From Vampirovibrio chlorellavorus (GTDB lineage Bacteria; Cyanobacteriota; Vampirovibrionia; Vampirovibrionales; Vampirovibrionaceae), in NCBI RefSeq assembly GCF_003149375.1, contig NZ_QFWH01000005.1, positions 78,004 through 142,003 on the forward strand: a stretch of 64,000 bases of DNA. The letters run 5' to 3'. A program made the translations under genes and the position numbers. The notes below the pieces were generated by a model, which was given only the letters and a program-made list of their open reading frames with translations, did not search any database and was not told where the DNA came from. Of this stretch, positions 48,753-57,278 are shown in pieces (the first letter of the stretch is position 1; every line of letters starts with the position of its first letter).

Positions 48753-49799
48753 ATGATGCCTGCCTATCGAAAAATTTTAGCCCTGGAAAGCAGTTGCGAC
48801 GACACTGCCGTGGCCATCGTGGAAAATGGTCGCCGGGTGCTGGCCAGCGTTATCACCTCCCAGGCCACGCTTCACGCCCAGTTTGGCGGGGTGGTGCCAG
48901 AGGCGGCCGCCCGTGAACACATCGAGAGTGTGAACCTTGCCCTGCAGGCGGCGCTGGATCAAGCCGGGTGTCGTCTGGCGGATGTGGATGCCTTTGCGGC
49001 CACCCTGGGGCCGGGGCTGATCGGCTCTTTGCTGGTGGGGGCCAACACGGGCAAAACCTTGAGCCTCATCACCGGCAAGCCCTTTTTGGGCGTGAATCAT
49101 CTCTACGCCCACGTGGCGTCTAATTATCTGGAAAGCGATTTGCAGCCGCCTTTTCTGTGTTTGCTGGTCAGTGGCGGGCATACCCAGCTCATTGTTGTGG
49201 ACGATTACGCCTCCATGCGCATTGTGGGTACCACTCTGGATGACGCGGTGGGGGAGGCCTACGATAAAGTGGCCCGGTTTATGGAATTGCCCTATCCCGG
49301 CGGCCCCGTGGTGGATCAACTGGCCGCGCAGGGCAACTCCGGGGCCTTTGCCCTGCCCCGAGCCACGGTGGAAGGCCCCTACGATTTCAGCTTTAGTGGG
49401 CTGAAAACGGCCACCACCCGAGCGTTTGAAAAGGCCCGTACCCAGCTTGGGGCGGATGTGGCTACGGACGGGCCGCTCCGGCTTGAAGCGCTTCAGCGGG
49501 ATATGGCGGCCTCCTTTCAGCATACCGTGGTGGAAACGCTGTTTGAAAAAACAATCTCCTGCGCCCGGGATCACGGCCTCCAGACCATTGCCATCGCCGG
49601 TGGGGTTTCCGCCAACCGGGGATTAAGACACCGCTTTGAGCGCTTTGTGCGGGAAAATCCCGACTTTCACCTCTACCTGCCGCAACTGGCCTTTTGCACG
49701 GATAACGCGGCCATGGTGGCAGCATCGGCTTATGTTAATCCCATTACCGATGATATCCGGCACGAGGTATTTTCCAGAACCGTCATGGCACCTTCCTAA
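48753..49799 (+). CDS. tsaD: tRNA N6-adenosine threonylcarbamoyltransferase TsaD
   Basis: Essential enzyme that transfers the threonylcarbamoyl group to A37 of ANN-reading tRNAs together with TsaB and TsaE. The ASKHA-fold features are ILALESSCDDTAVAIV, the metal-binding HxxxH in GVNHLYAHVAS, LLVSGGHTQLIVV, DDAVGEAYDKVARFM, PYDFSFSGLKTA, IAGGVSANRGLRH and FCTDNAAMVA. From ATG 48753 the protein has 348 residues, the normal size; a longer start at 48630 adds non-family sequence. GAGGAAAG lies about 13 bases upstream. Confidence 0.96.
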   Translation: MMPAYRKILALESSCDDTAVAIVENGRRVLASVITSQATLHAQFGGVVPEAAAREHIESVNLALQAALDQAGCRLADVDAFAATLGPGLIGSLLVGANTGKTLSLITGKPFLGVNHLYAHVASNYLESDLQPPFLCLLVSGGHTQLIVVDDYASMRIVGTTLDDAVGEAYDKVARFMELPYPGGPVVDQLAAQGNSGAFALPRATVEGPYDFSFSGLKTATTRAFEKARTQLGADVATDGPLRLEALQRDMAASFQHTVVETLFEKTISCARDHGLQTIAIAGGVSANRGLRHRFERFVRENPDFHLYLPQLAFCTDNAAMVAASAYVNPITDDIRHEVFSRTVMAPS

Positions 49800-49806
49800 A
49801 GCGCGA

Positions 49807-50073
49807 TTAAAGGGCCTTGAGATCCATCATGATAATGGTCACCGCTTCTCCCTCTACCTCCGGCTCTGGCACGATATAGATCAAATAGCAGCCGGGTTGC
49901 CGAAACCGGTAGAGCGCGCCTTCTTTGCGGTTGCTGATGTGGGTGATTCTGTTTTTAAAGTCGGTTGGATGTTCCCGGATGATCTCGACGGCTTCATCCG
50001 TCAGGCGCCGCAGTCGTAGCGGGAGCTTGGAATATTTGTATTTGAAGTTAGAGGACTTATCAACGTTGTGCAT
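49807..50073 (-). CDS. RelE/ParE-fold-like small protein, 88 aa
   Basis: A small basic protein. An N-terminal helix region (YSKLPLRLRRLTDEAVEIIREHP) is followed by strands (ISNRKEGALYRFRQPGCYLIYIVPEPEVEGEAVTIIMMDLKA). The layout recalls RelE/ParE-type toxins, whose C-terminal sheet reads like YR.R.g.yRliY...., but no canonical antitoxin gene lies beside it. It may be an orphan toxin-fold protein or an unrelated alpha/beta protein. The stop lies 7 bases from the converging tsaD stop. Confidence 0.6.
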   Translation of the reverse strand: MHNVDKSSNFKYKYSKLPLRLRRLTDEAVEIIREHPTDFKNRITHISNRKEGALYRFRQPGCYLIYIVPEPEVEGEAVTIIMMDLKAL

Positions 50074-50374
50074 GCGCTGGATTTCACTCGTCTGGAAGTC
50101 GCTTCCTCAAATTGCAGACCGGAAGCTCCGCCTCAGGGCTCTGGAGGATGCCGGGTTTTCCCGTTTTTGCCGACTGTTACCGTGCGGGCCGCTTTCTCCT
50201 TGAACTCAGGCTTGAATCAGGTCTGAGTTAGCAGAAACTCAGGCGGTCAATAATTATTGTTATTATAAGTTAAATAAAGACAAGCTGAGCAGGCATTCAC
50301 CGAAACCGTTTTAATTTGACAAGGCCACGCAAGACTTTGCCTTGTTTCAGGGGGGTAATTTTCACGTCCCCGAT
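50074..50374. other. Intergenic region with one hairpin
   Basis: 301 bases. CTGAGTT-agcaga-AACTCAG (50222-50241) is a perfect 7-bp hairpin without a T-run on either side, followed by an AT-rich stretch. No ORF or known RNA is recognised. Confidence 0.4.
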
Positions 50375-51190
50375 TCAGCTGGCGTCTTTCTTGTAAATGG
50401 AAAGAATGGGCACGTTGGTTTTATCCCGCAGCAAGGTCTCGATTTCTTCGGCCTCCGGCGGGCTGACTGTGCGCAGGGTACGGGTGGGGTAGGGTTTGTC
50501 CCCGTGATTTCCCCGGGAATCCAGATGCCACTCCAGCGGGTAGGCCCGTTTGGGGGTGTTTAATTGCACCTCATCAGGCTGAATCTCGTTGATCAGTGCC
50601 GCCATTTGCTCCACTTCCCGCCGGTTGGTGGGCATAAACATGCACTGTAGGGCAATTTTTCCCTTGAAATGGGCCTTCAGGTTTTGAATACCGGAAACAA
50701 TGCTGTCCAGGCTGACCCCGGGCACCGGGCGGTTCATCTGCTTCAGGCCCGCTTCCGTGGCGGCGTCCAGCTTGCAGGAAACCATATCCGCTTCCTGTAA
50801 ATCCTGAATGACCGCCGGATCATGCAGCAGGGTGGCGTTGGTCAGCACCATGACCGGTTTGTGGGTGTATTCCTTCACCAAATGAATGGCTTCGGCTAAA
50901 TTTAGGGCCAAAGTGGGCTCTCCACTGCCGCTGAAGGTGATAATATCGGCCTCTTCCCAGCGGCTGCGGCGCAAGTCGTGTTCCAGTTGCGCGGTGGGCA
51001 CATAAATTTTACGTTCGGCGGTTTTCAGCTGGATATCGCCCAACTGGCAGTAGATGCAGTTGAAGGAGCAGGTGGAGGTTTCCAACAGCATATCAATGCC
51101 CAGAGAGGAGCCCACCCGCCAGGAGTGAACCGGCCCGTAGACAGAGGATTTTTCGGCGGAAACGTCGGCGATATCGGATTGAATGCTCAT
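50375..51190 (-). CDS. Radical SAM protein, COG0731-like
   Basis: 271 residues from ATG 51190 (MSIQSDIADV). The 4Fe-4S/SAM motif is CSFNCIYCQLG (CxxxCxxC) near residues 44-52, followed by FSGSGEPTLA, which corresponds to the SAM-binding GGE motif. VMVLTNATLL, CKLDAA and NRREVEQMAALINEI follow. The family includes wybutosine-like and molybdenum cofactor-related enzymes and many of unknown substrate. The C-terminal 60 residues are helical, without additional cysteines. No clear SD is visible. The frame is open upstream to 51346 but without family features. Confidence 0.82.
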   Translation of the reverse strand: MSIQSDIADVSAEKSSVYGPVHSWRVGSSLGIDMLLETSTCSFNCIYCQLGDIQLKTAERKIYVPTAQLEHDLRRSRWEEADIITFSGSGEPTLALNLAEAIHLVKEYTHKPVMVLTNATLLHDPAVIQDLQEADMVSCKLDAATEAGLKQMNRPVPGVSLDSIVSGIQNLKAHFKGKIALQCMFMPTNRREVEQMAALINEIQPDEVQLNTPKRAYPLEWHLDSRGNHGDKPYPTRTLRTVSPPEAEEIETLLRDKTNVPILSIYKKDAS

Positions 51191-51363
51191 GGGGGAAACA
51201 CCTGCGCTGGGCTTTGATACTTTAAAATTTCCCCCTGATCCTATCACAAGTAACCGGCGCGCCAGAGCCCAGTACCCAGTGAATACTACAAGAGAACTCT
51301 GTAAGCAGCCGGGCGAGGTCTTACTGCCAAAGTCATGCGATATCAACCACTTCCCGTTCCGCA

Positions 51364-52887
51364 GTGGGCAAAAACAAGGTTGTTTCGGTTTTAATAAGAG
51401 CGCATCGTTTTTATAAGGCGCAGTCCATCGTGGTCTATCCCGTTTCCACTTTCAGCCCCAGTATTCGCGCTGTTAATGCCAGTACATCCCCTGTTCTTAA
51501 AAGACCGGTCAAGGACACCCCGGAGGCCCGGGTGGCCTGGCATGCCATAGCCCCTGTCGAGATCTTTCCACTGGGGACTACAGCGGCGTCGGTTTCAGCG
51601 GAGCTACTGGATAATGGGCAAATTGTGACGGAAACTGTTCTGGGCCCGCAAGCGCAAGGGCAGTTGGACACCTTGGGCAATTACCAGTTGAACAATGGCA
51701 TTCGGGGAAATTTATTTCAGGATTCCTGGTTAAACATGAAATTGCCGGATTCGCCGAACCCATTTTTAAATGCCCTGAAGGCCACTCAGCGACGCAGGGC
51801 TGTAGTGGGTTCGGAAATTCCCCGGATTCGGCAATTACTGACCAACAGGGGGCTGACCGGGGCAGGCATTAAGATTGGTATTCTGGATGGCCAGAGGAGA
51901 TCCGGTCCAGATAATCAATGGGAGCAGCACCCTCATACCCGGGTGGTGGGTGCCATTATCAACGATCCCATCTGGGGCGTGGCGCCTGGGGCCCAGGTAG
52001 AAGATTTTGGACGGCCTTATACGGATGGTCCTCTGAAATTGGCTGCGGATAATTATCAGGCTTTCTCAAATGCCCTGGTGGAAGACTACAAAACAATGAT
52101 GCAGGAACGGATTGATTTGTTGAACTCTTTGATAGCCAAACGAGATCCGGCCCTGCGGGTTTTAAATGCGACTTGGGGGCTCAGTCACAGCGAAATCTAT
52201 GGGCATACTTATCATCGGGTTTTATTGAAACAAGATGAAAACGGGTATTACAAATACCCCATGTTACGCCAAACTCTTTTGGGGCCAGCTTTAATGGGCT
52301 CAAAAGCTGAAAAAATGCAGGCTTTGGTTAATGCGGTTGATGCAATATTGACACAGAACCCGGTGGCTCAAGCGGTCAAGGCTCAATACATTGATGCGAC
52401 CCGTCGGGCCGCCAATGCCGGTATGATTTTGGTGGGAGCCGCTGCGAATGAAGGTGAGTTTGATTTACCTGGAGTTTCATGGAAAGCCGGATCGCAGATT
52501 GGTTTCTTTTCGGAAAGTCCTTATGTGATCACGGTAGCGGCGGCCAACACCCGTCAACAACCCGGCAATCGGGCTGCTTATAAAGTGGCTGACTTCTCTT
52601 CCCGGGGTGATGGTTACTGGATAAATCCCACCATTGCCGCCCCCGGAGAGGAAATGGGGATTAGTTTGCCACAGGGGCATTTAGGCCATAACTTGGTGGT
52701 GAGAGGGACTTCGTTTTCCACCCCCTTTGTGTGCGGGGTGATTGCCATGATGTTGCAACGCAACCCGTGGCTGACCTTTGAGCAGGTGAAAGCCAAGCTG
52801 CAGGCCACGGCGGTTCAGGCGCCAGGCTATGGCCCCGCCGATTACGGGGCCGGTTTCGTCAATGCCGAAGCGGCGGTGCTGTCCTGA
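51364..52887 (+). CDS. Subtilisin-like serine protease (S8 family), 507 aa
   Basis: The catalytic Asp is in IKIGILDGQ (about residue 174). The His lies in EQHPHTRVVGAI, a variant of HGTHVAG. The oxyanion Asn is in GAAANEGEF, and the Ser in GTSFSTPFVCGVIAM. An insertion of about 170 residues between His and Asn is largely helical (NALVEDYKTMMQERIDLLNSL). No signal peptide is evident with the GTG 51364 start; GTG 51430 (VVYPVSTF) is an alternative. The first 130 residues could be a propeptide. Base composition is AT-richer than its neighbours, which hints at recent acquisition. A terminator follows at 53007. Confidence 0.85.
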   Translation: MGKNKVVSVLIRAHRFYKAQSIVVYPVSTFSPSIRAVNASTSPVLKRPVKDTPEARVAWHAIAPVEIFPLGTTAASVSAELLDNGQIVTETVLGPQAQGQLDTLGNYQLNNGIRGNLFQDSWLNMKLPDSPNPFLNALKATQRRRAVVGSEIPRIRQLLTNRGLTGAGIKIGILDGQRRSGPDNQWEQHPHTRVVGAIINDPIWGVAPGAQVEDFGRPYTDGPLKLAADNYQAFSNALVEDYKTMMQERIDLLNSLIAKRDPALRVLNATWGLSHSEIYGHTYHRVLLKQDENGYYKYPMLRQTLLGPALMGSKAEKMQALVNAVDAILTQNPVAQAVKAQYIDATRRAANAGMILVGAAANEGEFDLPGVSWKAGSQIGFFSESPYVITVAAANTRQQPGNRAAYKVADFSSRGDGYWINPTIAAPGEEMGISLPQGHLGHNLVVRGTSFSTPFVCGVIAMMLQRNPWLTFEQVKAKLQATAVQAPGYGPADYGAGFVNAEAAVLS

Positions 52888-53006
52888 TTCAATGGGGGCA
52901 AGGCAGCCTTCCCTGAAATCAATTACATCAATTTTGTCATTAATGAAGAGTCGGCTTTAAATAGGAATTAATCTTAAATAGAGATTATTCTGAATCAGGC
53001 GTTCAT

Positions 53007-53054
53007 CGAAGCGGCAGCCCGGTGAGTCCCTGCCTTGTGGCCGCTTCGGGTTTT
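53007..53054 (+). terminator. Probable terminator after the protease gene
   Basis: CGAAGCGGC (53007-53015) pairs with GCCGCTTCG (53040-53048), followed by GGTTTTG. The 24-base loop is long, so efficiency is uncertain. Confidence 0.5.
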
Positions 53055-53106
53055 GTTCGCAAGGAAAAAAACCGGATCCTGTGAAAAGGCCGCGTTTTGA
53101 CAGGTT

Positions 53107-54213
53107 CTAGTCGCCCACGGAAACGCTTTCAATCCGGTTCCGTCCGTTCAGCTTGGCCTTGTACAGCTCGTCATCGGCCAGCTTCAGCAGATCCTCATAG
53201 GAGGTCAGGGCTTGGCCTTCGGGGGATTTGAAATCCACCACGCAAATCCCGAAGCTGGCGCTGGTTCGCAAGTTAGGATCTTCCTCAAAGCGCAGCAGGG
53301 GAAGGCTTTGATGGATTTTGGCGATGATGGCGGTAGCCTCTTCCCGGGTTTTCTTGGGCATAATGACCGAAAACTCCTCTCCCCCAAAGCGGCAGCAGAA
53401 GCAGTCGTTGGGCGTGCTGCCCTTGGCCACCTGGGCCACGGCTTTCAGCACCTTGTCACCCATTAGGTGACCATAGTTGTCGTTCAGTTTTTTGAAGTGG
53501 TCAATATCCACCATGGCAATGGCCAGAATTTGTTTTTTACTTTTGGCCTGATTGAATTCGTAGGTGATTTTTTCGATGAAAAAGCGCTTGTTGTAGACCT
53601 TGGTCAACTCGTCGGTAATAACCGACTGGGCCAGGGCGCTGTTTTCCTTGGACAGGTTTTTGAATTCCACGTTCAGCTTCACCAGATCGGCGGCTCGCTT
53701 TTCCAGGGCTTCCTGGTAACGGCCTTCCTTGCGCTTGGTAAAGGACATTTCAATGAACAGGTTCCAGAACAGGGTTTTGAACAAGTCGATGCAGACATCC
53801 AACAGCGGCCCTAGCAGCAGGTAAAATCCCATGGCCAGCAAGGGCAGAAAGTCCAGGTAGCCCACCATGGCCTGCTGAATGCTGTCTGAGGTCAGAATGG
53901 CCTGGGCCTGGGGCACGGCGGTTAGGGCACCCTGCAACAGGGCCAGCAGGTTGGCCATATAAATACCCGGGAACCAGTCGGACGGGGGGAAAACATGGAT
54001 GAGCAGGTCATTGTACAGGAGGTTGATCGGCCACATGAAGTAGCTACTGACGGTGTAAATGCCGTCAATCAGGGGGCGCCAGTCCCGATAGGGGGCCATA
54101 CCCACCGATAAATCCTGATTGCCAGCCAACGGGTCCCAAAGGGCCGTAAAATAACGGCACCATAGAAGAACCAGAATGCTCCATTGCGTTATGTTTTTAA
54201 TGAGTCTGTACAC
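53107..54213 (-). CDS. Membrane diguanylate cyclase (GGDEF domain), 368 aa
   Basis: Makes the second messenger c-di-GMP from two GTP. The N-terminal half has about three to four hydrophobic segments (WSILVLLWCRYF, YMANLLALLQGAL, YLDFLPLLAMGFYLLLGPLLDV), then a coiled coil (KRKEGRYQEALEKRAADLVKLN). The GGDEF domain (about residues 205-360) is complete: DELTKVYNKRFF, DIDHFKKLNDNYGH, and the active motif GGEEF in RFGGEEFSVIMP. No RxxD inhibitory site is present five residues before GGEEF, so product feedback of the usual kind is not expected. GTG start. Confidence 0.93.
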   Translation of the reverse strand: MYRLIKNITQWSILVLLWCRYFTALWDPLAGNQDLSVGMAPYRDWRPLIDGIYTVSSYFMWPINLLYNDLLIHVFPPSDWFPGIYMANLLALLQGALTAVPQAQAILTSDSIQQAMVGYLDFLPLLAMGFYLLLGPLLDVCIDLFKTLFWNLFIEMSFTKRKEGRYQEALEKRAADLVKLNVEFKNLSKENSALAQSVITDELTKVYNKRFFIEKITYEFNQAKSKKQILAIAMVDIDHFKKLNDNYGHLMGDKVLKAVAQVAKGSTPNDCFCCRFGGEEFSVIMPKKTREEATAIIAKIHQSLPLLRFEEDPNLRTSASFGICVVDFKSPEGQALTSYEDLLKLADDELYKAKLNGRNRIESVSVGD

Positions 54214-54261
54214 TGCTACTCTTCACGCTCAAGGTCAATTCAGCCGTATCAAGACAGAGGA

Positions 54262-54525
54262 ATGATACTTACCAATAGTGTCTCGGCAGATTCCTGGCAG
54301 ACTTTAATGAAATCCGTTCACTCCGCACCCGGTCAATGGGAGGGCGCTCGCCTTTCAGGCGCTGACTTAATCGTACCGGAATCCCGGGCAAATTTTGCGA
54401 ACAGGCCACTCAAATTCATTCGCCTGAATGACATTGGGCTGAATGAATGCGGGCTGCAGGATTTGCATCCATGGACGCCAGGTGCCCTGTCCTTACGAGC
54501 CAGCGTCCGGGGCCGTGCGGGATAG
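54262..54525 (+). CDS. Doubtful ORF, 87 aa
   Basis: ATG 54262 (MILTNSVSADSW) follows GAGG but with almost no spacer. The sequence is polar with no recognised domain and ends SLRASVRGRAG. It lies between the diguanylate cyclase start and the rmuC end. It may be a gene or chance. Confidence 0.25.
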   Translation: MILTNSVSADSWQTLMKSVHSAPGQWEGARLSGADLIVPESRANFANRPLKFIRLNDIGLNECGLQDLHPWTPGALSLRASVRGRAG

Positions 54526-54575
54526 CGTTTGCTGGCACAGGCAGCAATATCGAGGGATGAGCTGATGGGAGCGGG

Positions 54576-55943
54576 TTACTCGGTGAGTGTCAGCAGGGAA
54601 GCGGGCACGTCCACGATCTGCTGTTGCCGGGCTTTCCCGTTTTTCTCCGGTAGCAGTGCCTGACTGCTCTCTTCCGCCGTGGGCGGGGGCAGCGTTTTTT
54701 CGGACTTGCAGCCGTACTCCTCAAACTTGCGCAGTTGAGGCACCAGTCCCAGTCTGCCATCGAGGGACAGTTTAGCCTCTTCAAACTGCTTACCCAGGGC
54801 TTCCAGGCGATCGCCCACTTTAAGGAAGCGTTCCACAAAGGTGGCGGCTCGCTTGTGCAGATCTTTGCCCAGCTGATGAATCTCATCGGCTTTTTGAGAC
54901 AGTTGCGCCTGATCCCAGCCGTAGGCCACGGTTTTGAGAATGGACATCAGGATCAGGGGGCTGGCCAGAATGACCCGGCGCTGAAAAGCCTGCTCCATCA
55001 GGGCGGGGCGTTCTTCCAGCGCCGCCCGAAGCATGGATTCTCTTGGTACATACAGCACCACGAAATCGATGCTTTCCTTGCAGCGGGTTTCGTAGGCCTT
55101 CAGGCTCAGGGATAAAATCTCCTTTTCCAGGGCGGCGGCGTGCTTTTTGCGTTCGCTGTTTTCCGCTTCGGAGTCTTCCGCGTTGAGCAGGCGCTCCAGG
55201 TTGATCAGGATGGTTTTGGCGTCTACGTAGAGAACCCGCTGGTTGGACAACTTGATTGTGATATCGGGACGCAGGCCATCCTGCACTTTCTGGGCCTCGT
55301 AGTGAACGCCCGGCATCAGCCCGGAGTGTTCTAACAGGCGGATCAGCTCCATCTCTCCCCAGTCGCCCCGGCCTTTGCTGTTGCTGAGCGCTTCGGCCAG
55401 CTTGTTTTTCACCCCCACCAGCTTGCCGGTTTCGGCCACAATCATTTCAATGTGCGTTTTCAGGGAGGCGGTGTCTTCGGTGTGCTGCTTCTCGATTTCC
55501 CGCACCTTTTTTTCGTTTTGCTCAATCACCTCTCGCAAGGGTTTGAGCAAGGCGCTCAGTTTTTCATCCAGCTGGGTTTGCTTTTGCTGGTATTCCCGGT
55601 TGGCTTTCTCTTCCAGTTCGTCTTTCAGACGCTTCAATGTTTTTTGGCTCAAGGCCTCAAACTGTTCCTGCTGCTGTTCGGTCAGCTTTTTATTCTCTTC
55701 CAGCAATGTTTCCAGCCGTACGTTGGACAGGCTGACCTCGTTCAGCTCCATGCGCAGCAAATCTTCCGTGGCGCGCAAGCCCTCCAGCTGAGCTTTCAGC
55801 AGCTGGTTTTCGGTTTCGGCTTTGGAGAGCTGGTTTTTCAGCTCGTTGGAAGCCTGGCTGGCCTTGCTATTGGAGTAAAGCCAGCCGATCCAGTAGCCGA
55901 GTGCCAGGCCAACGGGCAAGTATAACAGATTGAGCATGCGCAA
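54576..55943 (-). CDS. rmuC: DNA recombination protein RmuC
   Basis: 455 residues. An N-terminal membrane anchor (LLYLPVGLALGYWIGWLY) is followed by a long coiled coil to about residue 185. The RmuC nuclease-like domain then begins SNSKGRGDWGEMELIRLLEHSG, with LRPDITIKL, LYVDAKT, IDFVVLYVPRE and ASPLILMSILKTVAYGW. RmuC limits inversions at short inverted repeats; the core resembles a PD-(D/E)xK nuclease fold. The C-terminal 45 residues are disordered. MLNLLYLP at 55937 is an equally good start. Confidence 0.93.
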   Translation of the reverse strand: MRMLNLLYLPVGLALGYWIGWLYSNSKASQASNELKNQLSKAETENQLLKAQLEGLRATEDLLRMELNEVSLSNVRLETLLEENKKLTEQQQEQFEALSQKTLKRLKDELEEKANREYQQKQTQLDEKLSALLKPLREVIEQNEKKVREIEKQHTEDTASLKTHIEMIVAETGKLVGVKNKLAEALSNSKGRGDWGEMELIRLLEHSGLMPGVHYEAQKVQDGLRPDITIKLSNQRVLYVDAKTILINLERLLNAEDSEAENSERKKHAAALEKEILSLSLKAYETRCKESIDFVVLYVPRESMLRAALEERPALMEQAFQRRVILASPLILMSILKTVAYGWDQAQLSQKADEIHQLGKDLHKRAATFVERFLKVGDRLEALGKQFEEAKLSLDGRLGLVPQLRKFEEYGCKSEKTLPPPTAEESSQALLPEKNGKARQQQIVDVPASLLTLTE

Positions 55944-56164
55944 AGCCTTTCCAGTGGATTGAGGATCTGTGGTTCTGGGAGTTTTTGGGGATTGCAGACC
56001 TGCCTGATTGTATCACCCAAGGCTGTCCTGCCCAATACGATGGGGTTTACATTTTTTGAGACTGGTTTTTTGAAACTGGGGCTTGCAATGTGTTTTTCTT
56101 TCAGGCATTCTATATCCACACTCAATTTTAAAGCGCACCTCATCATTGCCTTTATTATTTCCAC

Positions 56165-56241
<77 letters not shown>

Positions 56242-56251
56242 CTTAAACCTT

Positions 56252-56286
56252 AAAAGCCTCGTCTCATTCATGAACGAGGCTTTTTT
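56252..56286 (+). terminator. Intrinsic terminator of the initiator tRNA gene
   Basis: AAAAGCCTCGT (56252-56262) pairs with ACGAGGCTTTT (56274-56284) and continues in T. The stem is an 11-bp perfect match with an 11-base loop; the A and T runs make it active in both directions. Confidence 0.85.
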
Positions 56287-56562
56287 GTGTTTGAGCCTGT
56301 CTTTAAAACACCCCGGATTTTGCCCTGAAAAACCGGGGGCCTGAAACACCGGAAGGATTCCCTATAATCGCGTTCTGTACCCGGCTGGGCTTTTGTGATA
56401 GGATACCCCGACAATAAAAAGTTGTTTCTATTATTTGTTCCAACCGATCCAATCAGAGTGATGGCCGTATGAATCCTGAAACAATCACTCCACAATCTTT
56501 AGCATTGAGTTCAGTATTCAAGAATAACCATTTGACATAGCGTTAACCAACAGGCGTTTATC
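56287..56562. other. Intergenic region before the peroxiredoxin gene
   Basis: No ORF supported. A perfect -35 TTGACA occurs at 56532-56537, but its -10 position would fall at or just before the GTG 56563 start. Confidence 0.35.
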
Positions 56563-57114
56563 GTGTTTGAAACAGTCACTTTCCCAACGATGCTGCGTAG
56601 TTCTGTTTTGTTAGGTTTATTGAGTTTGTTTGTAATGGGAGGATGTAAGCCAATGTCAACCACCATCGATATCTATCAACCCCTGCCCGTGGGCACCGCC
56701 GCACCGGATTTCAATTTGCCGGCCACCGGCGGAAAATCCGTGCAGCTCAGCCAATACGCCGGTAAAAATCTGGTTATTGTGTTTTACCCCAAGGATCAAA
56801 CCCCCGGCTGCACCCAGCAATTGTGCGCCCTGCGGGATGACACGGAAGTCTTTAAGGGGCTGAACACGGAGTTTCTGGGCTCCAATCCGGGCTCTATGGA
56901 AAGCCACGAGAAGTTTGCCCAGGCTCAGGGCTATCAATTCCCCATCGCCGTGGATGCCCAACGCACCATGGCCAAGGCCTACCACGCGCTTAAAGAGGAT
57001 GGACAGGGCATCCAGAGAACGGTCTATATTATCGACGGCAAGGGTGTTATCCGGTACGCCAAACAGGGCTTGCCGCCTAACAGCGAACTGATTGAGGCCA
57101 TCAAGCAGTTCTAG
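56563..57114 (+). CDS. bcp: Bcp/PrxQ-type thiol peroxidase with lipoprotein signal
   Basis: Reduces hydroperoxides using thioredoxin-type donors. The peroxidatic and resolving cysteines form the CxxxxC pair in TPGCTQQLC, preceded by FYPKD, as in the atypical 2-Cys BCP group. VPTAAPDFNLPATGGKSVQLSQY-like and ESHEKFAQ...FPIAVDAQ parts fit. Unusually, an N-terminal secretion signal ends in FVMGGC, a lipobox, so the enzyme would be membrane-anchored outside the cytoplasm. The start is GTG 56563 (AGGCG upstream) or ATG 56590. 183 residues from the GTG. Confidence 0.88.
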   Translation: MFETVTFPTMLRSSVLLGLLSLFVMGGCKPMSTTIDIYQPLPVGTAAPDFNLPATGGKSVQLSQYAGKNLVIVFYPKDQTPGCTQQLCALRDDTEVFKGLNTEFLGSNPGSMESHEKFAQAQGYQFPIAVDAQRTMAKAYHALKEDGQGIQRTVYIIDGKGVIRYAKQGLPPNSELIEAIKQF

Positions 57115-57159
57115 TTCAGACATCCTGTACCCTACAAGGCTCGGACGGATTGATTTCGT

Positions 57160-57189
57160 TTGGGCCTTGTTCGTTTGTGTGCCTATAAT
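57160..57189 (+). promoter_or_regulatory. Promoter of the MFS gene
   Basis: TTGGGC (57160-57165) and a perfect TATAAT (57184-57189) lie 18 bases apart, giving a leader of about 85 bases to the TTG start at 57279. Confidence 0.6.
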
Positions 57190-57278
57190 AATAGGGCTTG
57201 GGCCACAGTCGAGGCTGAGAAAGATACCGTTCATTCATGCATGGTGTCGGTTGGTTTGCTTTTCCTGGGAGAATTGAA

